Positions 7,748 to 12,455 of a DNA stretch of 12,455 nt are shown one piece after another (the stretch's first letter is position 1; the number at the start of each line of letters is the position of its first letter). The notes under the pieces are model-generated. The model saw only the letters and a program-made list of their open reading frames with translations. It was not told the DNA's origin and did no database searches. Both the position numbers and the translations under genes were made by a program. This stretch comes from DASXTW01 sp036505215 (lineage in GTDB: Bacteria > Actinomycetota > UBA4738), in assembly GCA_036505215.1 (NCBI GenBank), contig DASXTW010000151.1, forward strand, positions 1 to 12,455. The letters run 5' to 3'.

Positions 7748-7750
7748 GCT
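7724..7750 (+). promoter_or_regulatory. Possible leaderless promoter for the PLP enzyme gene
   Basis: CTGACG (7724-7729) and TAGGCT (7745-7750), 15 bases apart, resemble actinobacterial -35 and -10 hexamers. The -10 ends 8 bases before the ATG at 7759, which has no ribosome site. That spacing suits a transcript starting at or next to the start codon. The element overlaps the end of the preceding gene. The 15-base spacer is short. Confidence 0.4.
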
Positions 7751-7758
7751 TGAGCGCG

Positions 7759-8982
7759 ATGAGCGACGAGCATGAGCGCTCTGAAGGTGCGGGCTCCCGC
7801 AGGCCCGGGTTCTCTACGCGGGCCATCCATGACGCAGACATGCCGGCCGGGGGCATCGCGGAGCAGCCAGTGTCGCCGCCGATCTGGCTGACCACCGACT
7901 ATCTCTACGAGGGGCTCGATCACTACGCCGACGTGATCAACGAACGCCGGGCGGGATTCGTGTATGGGCGGTACGGAAACCCGACGCACGTCGCGCTGCA
8001 CCGGGTGGTGGCCTCGCTGGAGAAGGCCGAAACCGCATGGTCGTTCTCGAGCGGCATGGCGGCCATCCAAACCGCACTTGCCGCCCTGGTGGGCTCGGGG
8101 GAGCACGTCGTCGCCCAGCGAACCCTGTACGGGGGAACCTTCGCCCTCCTGAAGTCGGTATTCACAGGATTCGGGGTGGAAACCACATTCGTCGCGGCGA
8201 GCGCGGACGGAGTGGCCAGGGCCATCCGTCCGAACACCAAGGCGGTGTTGATCGAGACGCTGGCGAACCCGACCTTCCGGGTCTCCGATGTCGCCGGCAT
8301 CGCCCGGGTGTGCGCGGATGCCGAGGTGCCCCTGCTCGTGGACAACACGATCGCGACTCCGTTCCTCTTGCAGCCTAAGGCGATCCCCGGTGTGACGCTC
8401 GTGGTCAACTCGGCGACCAAGTACATCGGTGGCCACGCCGACCTGATGGGTGGCGTCGTGGCCGGCGATCGCGACCTGATCGAGCGGATCCGGCACCTCG
8501 CCATCGAGCTCGGGACGACGGCCGGCGCCTTCGAGGCCTGGTTGGCTCTACGCGGCGTGCAGACGCTCGCTCTGAGGCTGGACCGGCAGTGCGCCAGCGC
8601 CATGTCGGTGGCCGGGGCCCTGGCTGACCACGCGAACGTGACCGAAGTGGGCTACTCGGGCCTTCCCGGTCACCCGGACCACGACCGGGCGAGGGCTCTC
8701 TTCGGAGGCGAGCGGTTCGGCGCAATGCTCTCGTTCACCCTCGAGGGCGGATTCGATGCCGCGCGGCGCGTGTGCGACGCGCTTCAGGTCGTGCGTGTGG
8801 GCTCATCGTTCGGAAGCCTGCGGTCCGAGGTGTGCCATCCCGCGACCACCAGCCATCGCCAGCTCACCGCGGAGGAACGTCAGGCGGCCGGGATCGGCGA
8901 CGGGCTGATCCGGGTGGCCGTCGGCGGGGAGGACCCGGAAGACCTCGAGGACGACTTCCTCCAGGCGCTGGAGAAGGCGTGA
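7759..8982 (+). CDS. Cys/Met metabolism PLP-dependent enzyme (cystathionine gamma-synthase/lyase-like)
   Basis: This 407-residue fold-type I PLP enzyme acts in the trans-sulfuration family: cystathionine synthases and lyases, methionine gamma-lyase and O-acetylhomoserine sulfhydrylase. YGRYGNPT (69-76) gives the phosphate-binding tyrosine and arginine. SSGMAAI (97-103), Y124, D195 in VDNT and the Schiff-base lysine K221 in NSATKY follow in the usual order. R385 in LIRVAV fits the substrate-carboxylate arginine. GTTAGAFEAWLALRG resembles MetB. The block SFGSLRSEVCHPATTSH has R355 where MetB and cystathionine gamma-lyase carry glutamate, so the substrate may differ. No cysteine follows Y124, which argues against typical methionine gamma-lyase. 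The ATG at 7759 is chosen because an upstream in-frame ATG would overlap the previous gene. It overlaps ddl by 4 bases. The exact reaction remains open. Confidence 0.9.
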   Translation: MSDEHERSEGAGSRRPGFSTRAIHDADMPAGGIAEQPVSPPIWLTTDYLYEGLDHYADVINERRAGFVYGRYGNPTHVALHRVVASLEKAETAWSFSSGMAAIQTALAALVGSGEHVVAQRTLYGGTFALLKSVFTGFGVETTFVAASADGVARAIRPNTKAVLIETLANPTFRVSDVAGIARVCADAEVPLLVDNTIATPFLLQPKAIPGVTLVVNSATKYIGGHADLMGGVVAGDRDLIERIRHLAIELGTTAGAFEAWLALRGVQTLALRLDRQCASAMSVAGALADHANVTEVGYSGLPGHPDHDRARALFGGERFGAMLSFTLEGGFDAARRVCDALQVVRVGSSFGSLRSEVCHPATTSHRQLTAEERQAAGIGDGLIRVAVGGEDPEDLEDDFLQALEKA

Positions 8983-10082
8983 CCGCGAGGAAAGGGCCCA
9001 AGCCGCGTGTGGTCGTCATCTTCGGCGGCCGGTCCGCGGAGCACGAGGTCTCGGTGGTCTCGGCTCAGTCCCTTCTCGCCGCGCTGGATGCCGACCGCTA
9101 TGAGGTCCTCACGATCGGGATCGACAAGAAGGGCAGGTGGCACATGCTGTCCGAGCTCCCGGGGCGGAGGCCCGGCGAGCTGCCCGCGGTGACCGACCAG
9201 CCAGGCCCTGGAGTCGCGCTGTCCCGAGATCCCGGCGACTCCGCTCTGGTGGCCGACGACGGAACGCGGCAGGAGATCGACGTGGTCTTCCCTGTGCTCC
9301 ATGGCCCGTTCGGCGAAGACGGGACCATCCAGGGAATGCTCGAGCTCGCGGGCATCCCCTACGTGGGGGCAGGAGTTCTGGGGTCCGCCGTCGGCATGGA
9401 CAAGGCCGTACAGAAGGTGCTGTTCGAGGACGCCGGCCTTCCGGTGGTCCCTCGCGAGGTGGTCCATGAACGTGAATGGGAGGAGGACCGGGAGGCGGTC
9501 GAGGCCAGGGCCGAAGGCCTGGGGTTTCCGGTGTTCGTGAAGCCCGCCACGCTGGGATCTTCGGTAGGCATCACGAAAGTAAAGCGGCTTGACGATCTTC
9601 CCGGCGCCATCGAGGAGGCCCTCTCGTACGCTCGGAAGGCCTTGGTGGAGAAATCGATGGAGGGAGCCCGCGAGATCGAGTGCGCGGTCTTGGGAAACGA
9701 CGATCCCGTTGCCTCCGTCCCCGGCGAGATCATCCCCGACGGCGAGTTCTACGACTATCGGGCGAAGTACATCGACGAAGGTACGGAGCTGAAGGTCCCC
9801 GCGGATCTCCCTCAGGCGATCACCGAGGAGGTCCAGCGAATGGCGGTGGCTGCATTCCAGGCGATCGACGCGGCCGGCATGGCCCGGGTCGATTTCTTCT
9901 ATCGAGAACCGGACGAGATCACCCTGAACGAGATCAACACGATCCCTGGGTTCACCCACGTCTCCATGTATCCGAAGATGTGGGAGGCCTCGGGCCTGTC
10001 CTATCCCAAGCTCGTGGACCGTCTTATCGAGCTCGCCATCGAGCGCCACGAGAAGGAGCGCAAGCGAGGCCGCACTCTGTAG
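8979..10082 (+). CDS. ddl: D-alanine--D-alanine ligase
   Basis: This 367-residue ATP-grasp enzyme joins two D-alanines for the peptidoglycan stem peptide. The N-terminal GGRSAEHEVSV (16-26) carries the substrate-binding glutamate E21. HGPFGEDGTIQG (109-120) is the family signature, and FVKPATLGSSVGI (186-198) is the ATP-grasp lysine strand. The omega loop FYDYRAKY (257-264) ends in the tyrosine (Y264) typical of D-Ala-D-Ala rather than D-Ala-D-lactate ligases. LNEINTIPGFT (316-326) holds the magnesium ligands. The GTG start overlaps the stop codon of the upstream gene as GTGA, and GGAG at 8970-8973 lies five bases before it; the long upstream open frame is a shadow of the previous gene. Length is at the upper end of the family, because of an insert after residue 55 that is common in actinobacteria. 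Confidence 0.97.
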   Translation: MTARKGPKPRVVVIFGGRSAEHEVSVVSAQSLLAALDADRYEVLTIGIDKKGRWHMLSELPGRRPGELPAVTDQPGPGVALSRDPGDSALVADDGTRQEIDVVFPVLHGPFGEDGTIQGMLELAGIPYVGAGVLGSAVGMDKAVQKVLFEDAGLPVVPREVVHEREWEEDREAVEARAEGLGFPVFVKPATLGSSVGITKVKRLDDLPGAIEEALSYARKALVEKSMEGAREIECAVLGNDDPVASVPGEIIPDGEFYDYRAKYIDEGTELKVPADLPQAITEEVQRMAVAAFQAIDAAGMARVDFFYREPDEITLNEINTIPGFTHVSMYPKMWEASGLSYPKLVDRLIELAIERHEKERKRGRTL

Positions 10083-10104
10083 CGACCGCTGATGTCGACG
10101 TGGC

Positions 10105-10338
10105 TTACAGGTGAACGACTGGGCAGGTCAGCGTTCGAGTGATGCCTTCGACTGCTTGGATCTTCGCCACCACGAGCTTGCCCAGCTCGTCCACGCTCCG
10201 GGCCTCCGCGCGGACGATCACGTCGTACGGGCCGGTGACGTCCTCCGCGCTGGCCACGCCCTTGATGCCCGAGACCTCTTTCGCCACCTGGGCGGCCTTC
10301 CCCACCTCGGTCTGGATCAGGATGTAGGCGTTGACCAC
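10105..10338 (-). CDS. Stand-alone Lrp/AsnC ligand-binding (RAM) domain protein
   Basis: The 77-residue protein consists only of the beta-alpha-beta-beta-alpha-beta ligand-sensing domain of Lrp/AsnC regulators. It runs from AYILIQTEVGKA through GPYDVIVRAEARSVDEL to a final TLTCPVVHL. There is no helix-turn-helix, so it cannot bind DNA by itself in the usual way. Such proteins form dimers and higher rings that bind amino acids, and they may modulate other regulators or enzymes. The GTG at 10338 is chosen because AGGAGGT on the minus strand (10343-10349) lies 4 bases upstream. Longer in-frame extensions run through this ribosome site and the promoter gap. It converges on ddl with 22 bases between the stops, and diverges from the small-protein gene. 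Its ligand is unknown. Confidence 0.91.
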   Translation of the reverse strand: MVNAYILIQTEVGKAAQVAKEVSGIKGVASAEDVTGPYDVIVRAEARSVDELGKLVVAKIQAVEGITRTLTCPVVHL

Positions 10339-10342
10339 GGTC

Positions 10343-10349
10343 ACCTCCT
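10343..10349 (-). promoter_or_regulatory. Ribosome binding site deciding the start of the RAM-domain gene
   Basis: AGGAGGT on the minus strand is a near-perfect Shine-Dalgarno sequence, 4 bases before the GTG at 10338. It rules out the longer frame that would translate through it. Confidence 0.7.
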
Positions 10350-10417
10350 GGCTCGATCGGGCTTGTCTTGGCGGCCTATCGTAGCGGCCTTTCGCCCTCC
10401 TCACATATCCTGAGCGC
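10350..10417. promoter_or_regulatory. Divergent promoter region, RAM-domain gene and small-protein gene
   Basis: Two genes diverge from this gap. On the plus strand TATCCT (10406-10411) lies 6 bases before the GTG at 10418, which has no ribosome site, suggesting a leaderless transcript. On the minus strand TACGAT (10378-10383) is a -10-like hexamer that would give a leader of about 30 bases before the RAM-domain gene. Neither has a clear -35. Confidence 0.4.
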
Positions 10418-10585
10418 GTGGGAAGGGCACGCAAACGTCGTGGCACCCGGGACCCGCTCGAGCCCTACCGGAAGATCCGCAAGCCCATGCCTCCCCCCGA
10501 GCGTGTCATGCCCGACAAGCGACGCGAACTGACCGAGCAGGAGGCCGAGCGCGAGGCGCGAGAGGCCGAGAAGCGAGACTCCTGA
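10418..10585 (+). CDS. Small highly charged protein, 55 residues, function unknown
   Basis: I do not recognise this gene. The product starts with GTG and reads MGRARKRRGTRDPLEPYRK, then a KPMPPPERVMPDKRRE segment, then an acidic-basic helix rich in E, R and A (about 38-53). The first half is strongly basic and the second half looks like a short charged helix. Coding is supported by third positions that are almost all G or C, an uninterrupted frame and its fit between the divergent promoter gap and the next gene, 25 bases downstream. The basic, proline-containing start could bind nucleic acid or the ribosome, but this is only inference. Internal ATGs at codons 24 and 31 are less likely starts because the G/C third-position bias begins before them. 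Confidence 0.66.
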   Translation: MGRARKRRGTRDPLEPYRKIRKPMPPPERVMPDKRRELTEQEAEREAREAEKRDS

Positions 10586-10596
10586 TCCGATGTTCT

Positions 10597-10610
10597 GGAG
10601 GGGAGAGGAG
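10597..10610 (+). promoter_or_regulatory. Ribosome binding region deciding the phosphoribosyltransferase start
   Basis: GGAGGGGAGAGGAG runs directly up to the ATG at 10611. An alternative ATG at 10590 is in frame but would place this purine tract inside the coding region, and it has no site of its own. Confidence 0.6.
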
Positions 10611-11249
10611 ATGTTCGCCGACCGCAGGGATGCGGGTGAACGACTCGCCGCGGCCCTGGCATCCCTGCGGGATGAGGACGTGGTGATCCTGGGCATCCCC
10701 CGGGGCGGCGTCGAGGTGGCCGCGGTCGTCGCCGAGGTCCTCGGCGCCCCCCTCGACATCGTGACTCCGAGGAAGGTGGGGGCTCCGGGTAATCGCGAGC
10801 TCGGGCTGGGGGCGGTGGCCGAGGACGTCGAGGTGCTCGACCAACACCTCATCAGGGTGCTGGACGTCAGCGAGGATTACCTTCGCCGGGAGATCGCGGC
10901 CGAGCGCGAGGAGATCGCCCGGCGGTCATCCCTGTATCGAAGCGGACGGCCGCCCGTGGAGCTCCAGGGAAAGGTGGCCGTGGTCGTCGACGATGGCGTG
11001 GCCACGGGTGGAACCGCGGTGGCGGCGCTCCGATGGGCTCGGGCGAAGGGAGCGAAGAGGGTCGTGCTGGCCGTGCCGGTGGCTCCCGGCGAGGCGGTGC
11101 GGCGCCTGGAGGCCGAGGCCGACGAGATCCGCGTACTGGCCACCCCTGAGCCGTTCTTCGCCGTGGGCCAGTGGTATGGCTCCTTCCCTCAGGTCTCGGA
11201 CGAGCAGGTGATCGAGCTCCTGTCCAGCTCTGCCGGCGACTCCCTGTGA
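10611..11249 (+). CDS. Phosphoribosyltransferase-domain protein
   Basis: The 212-residue cytosolic protein has the type I phosphoribosyltransferase fold. The PRPP-binding loop VVVDDGVATGGTA is at 124-136, with the two acidic residues D127 and D128 and the following glycine/threonine turn. The N-terminal part has VILGIPRGGVEVAAVVA (25-41) and the block PRKVGAPGNRELGLGAVAE (53-71), typical of a broad family of unassigned PRTases often found alone or fused to dienelactone hydrolase-like domains. No base-specificity hood is recognisable, so the substrate cannot be named. Relatives begin with MFRDR-like sequence, which supports the ATG at 10611. The next gene starts within its stop codon (GTGA), so the two are translationally coupled. 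Confidence 0.92.
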   Translation: MFADRRDAGERLAAALASLRDEDVVILGIPRGGVEVAAVVAEVLGAPLDIVTPRKVGAPGNRELGLGAVAEDVEVLDQHLIRVLDVSEDYLRREIAAEREEIARRSSLYRSGRPPVELQGKVAVVVDDGVATGGTAVAALRWARAKGAKRVVLAVPVAPGEAVRRLEAEADEIRVLATPEPFFAVGQWYGSFPQVSDEQVIELLSSSAGDSL

Positions 11250-11917
11250 CCAGTCTTTCCCTGGTTGCTGCAACCTCGCCGTCGCCATCCCCGTTCGGCC
11301 AGCCCCCGTCTCCGTCCCCGCCCGTGGCCGAGCTGGTCATCGGGGGGATCTTCGTGCTCCTCGGGATCCGCTCTCTCCTGAGGTGGATGAGAACCGGGTT
11401 CGAGGCGCCTGCTGTGCGCGACCAGGTCCTGTTTGCGCTGCATGCGGCGGGACGGGTGGGGCTGTGGTTCGCCTTCGCCGGCTTCTTCTTCGGCTATGCC
11501 TTGATCGACCAGGTGGGCCCCTTCGTCAGGTGGTATCTCTTCGTGCCTCTCGGGCTGGCGGGCCTGCAGCTCATGACTGGTGTGCTTCTCGCTCGTTCAC
11601 CATCCCCTCGCCGCGGCGATGAGGGCCGCGTGAGGTCGGGAGCTCGGGGGAATCCTTCGCCCATGAGCAGGAAGCAGCCTCCCGGACCCCTCGAGCCGGA
11701 GAAACACGGGGAGACGGCGGAACCGGGCCACCCGCAACCCGAGGCCGCGGAAGTGGAGAGCGCGCGGCTGCTGGAAAACCAAGCTCGAGACGAGCTGCGC
11801 AAGGCAGGGCTGACCGATGGGGACATCAGGCGCCTGGCCGATGAATACGTGGCCCTGGACCGCGGCGAGGACCTCGACGGATTCATCGCCTGGGCCAAGG
11901 AACGGACGCGGCTTTAG
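11246..11917 (+). CDS. Three-helix membrane protein continuing into a charged soluble tail, unknown function
   Basis: I do not recognise this family. The GTG start overlaps the previous stop by 4 bases. The 223-residue product begins with a Ser/Pro-rich segment, then has hydrophobic helices near 27-45, 71-88 and 97-116. A low-complexity linker of about 25 residues (117-139) leads to a hydrophilic tail (140-223). The tail is rich in E, with a predicted helical part (AEVESARLLENQARDEL) and a compact end with IRRLADEYVALDRGEDLDGFIAWAK. The tail itself begins with an ATG at 11663, and the linker has weaker G/C third-position bias than its flanks. It could therefore be two adjacent genes joined in frame, with a lost stop or a one-base sequence error near 11600-11635, rather than a real fusion. 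The frame as given is continuous. Confidence 0.68.
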   Translation: MTSLSLVAATSPSPSPFGQPPSPSPPVAELVIGGIFVLLGIRSLLRWMRTGFEAPAVRDQVLFALHAAGRVGLWFAFAGFFFGYALIDQVGPFVRWYLFVPLGLAGLQLMTGVLLARSPSPRRGDEGRVRSGARGNPSPMSRKQPPGPLEPEKHGETAEPGHPQPEAAEVESARLLENQARDELRKAGLTDGDIRRLADEYVALDRGEDLDGFIAWAKERTRL

Positions 11918-12065
11918 CTGGGCCGCCGGGTTCATTAGCCCACCTCTGCCTGTGCGAGATGGAGCCAGGTGCAATTGCGCTACTTCCTCTCTCCCCACCG
12001 GCTTGCCCGGAGCGGGAGCAGACTCCGACCCGTGTCCTTTGAGGTAGGCCCGGTCCCTCGACTGC
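11918..12065. other. Intergenic gap between convergent genes, no feature recognised
   Basis: This 148-base gap between two converging genes shows no convincing open frame. A possible stem TGGGC/GCCCA (11919-11923 with 11938-11942) has a 14-base loop and no T-run, so it is weak as a terminator. No tRNA-like or repeat structure was seen. Confidence 0.4.
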
Positions 12066-12455
12066 TCAGAAGCCGGCGGCTGAAGCGGCAGGTTCTCGTT
12101 CGCGCTGCTCGCTCGGTGGCCCAGGCCCGGCACGGTAGCGGGTGCCGTCGGGCATGAACCACCGGACCGTGCCATCCCTGTCGCGACTCACCCTCCACCC
12201 GAACTCGTGCACCAGCTTGTGGTGGAACGTGCACACCAGCACGAGGTTGTCCAGGTCGGTTCGGCCCCCCTGCTCCCACCACACGACGTGATGGGCCTGG
12301 GTGAACTGGCGGGTCCCGCATCCGGGGAGGGTGCACTCCCGATCCCGGTACTTGAGCTGGCGCATCATCCACTCCGGGGGCTCTCGGCTGACTCGTCCCA
12401 GGCGCACCACCTGGCCGGCCCGGTCCTCCAGCACCACCTGGGTCCGGCCGTTGCA
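12066..12455 (-). CDS. HNH endonuclease domain, DUF222/13E12-type protein, C-terminal part (5' end outside window)
   Basis: The visible 129 residues are open to the right edge and form the C-terminal part of an actinobacterial 13E12/DUF222-type protein. The stretch around CTLPGCG, the HNH core AHHVVWWEQGG with TDLDNLVLVC, and then FHHKLVHEFGW match the family's HNH nuclease module, with cysteines and histidines placed as for zinc and metal binding. The upstream DUF222 domain would lie outside the window. These proteins occur in many copies in actinobacterial genomes and have been linked to mobile or repeat elements, but their role is not established. The tail rich in P, E and R after GTRYRAG is probably disordered. 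It converges on the membrane-protein gene. Confidence 0.93.
   Translation of the reverse strand, partial: CNGRTQVVLEDRAGQVVRLGRVSREPPEWMMRQLKYRDRECTLPGCGTRQFTQAHHVVWWEQGGRTDLDNLVLVCTFHHKLVHEFGWRVSRDRDGTVRWFMPDGTRYRAGPGPPSEQREREPAASAAGF

Noticed and set aside
8772..8978. The upstream in-frame extension of ddl.
   Set aside because: It is an out-of-frame reading of the PLP gene. The GTG at 8979 has GGAG at suitable spacing and starts just before the first ATP-grasp strand.
8880..10049. A 389-codon minus-strand open frame antisense to ddl.
   Set aside because: The ddl product is unmistakable, and the antisense frame has no family motif or ribosome site.
12066..12455. The HNH protein as part of a new defence or mobile system.
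   Set aside because: Its visible part matches the common actinobacterial 13E12/DUF222 module, and no defence or mobility gene lies beside it in the window.
1..12455. CRISPR arrays, tRNA or rRNA genes, insertion-sequence ends and long direct repeats.
   Set aside because: None was seen on reading; almost all of the window is occupied by well-supported coding regions. A tRNAscan or repeat search was not possible here.

Overview
The window is a high-GC chromosomal segment (about two-thirds GC by eye, not counted). Strong G/C third-codon preference, frequent GTG starts, 4-base GTGA overlaps between genes and a DUF222/13E12-type HNH protein at the right edge all suggest Actinomycetota. The lineage is probably deep-branching or uncultured; I cannot name a genus. 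No phage, insertion sequence, CRISPR array, tRNA or rRNA was seen.

Left (1-1394, + strand): the end of a PlsC-type acyltransferase followed by gpsA, two steps of phospholipid precursor synthesis. Middle left (1406-4867, - strand): tdh and kbl form a two-gene operon that turns threonine into glycine and acetyl-CoA. Beyond a hairpin lies a membrane-anchored GGDEF diguanylate cyclase on the same strand. Its end is 11 bases from the end of gpsA, in a convergent arrangement.

Centre (5064-10082, + strand): a tight run of four genes. These are a DUF885 putative metallopeptidase, a glyoxylate/hydroxypyruvate reductase-like D-2-hydroxyacid dehydrogenase, a Cys/Met-metabolism PLP enzyme and D-Ala-D-Ala ligase (ddl). 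Gaps are 11, 11 and -4 bases. A promoter-like element sits before DUF885, and a possible leaderless promoter lies inside the end of the dehydrogenase gene, just before the PLP gene.

Right (10105-12455): a stand-alone Lrp/AsnC ligand-sensing domain (- strand), divergent from a 55-codon basic protein, a phosphoribosyltransferase and a three-helix membrane protein that continues in frame into a soluble helical tail. The window closes with the C-terminal part of an HNH protein on the - strand.

The order plsC-gpsA ... ddl-Lrp domain resembles, from memory, a conserved actinobacterial neighbourhood (plsC, gpsA, ddl, Lrp/AsnC domain, thiL). Here it is split by a block of threonine, hydroxyacid and signalling genes. 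Most of the window is ordinary metabolism. I did not find a convincing new multi-gene system. The items most worth checking are the in-frame membrane/tail fusion, the 55-residue protein, the altered substrate residue in the PLP enzyme, and two similar leaderless-promoter-like start regions.
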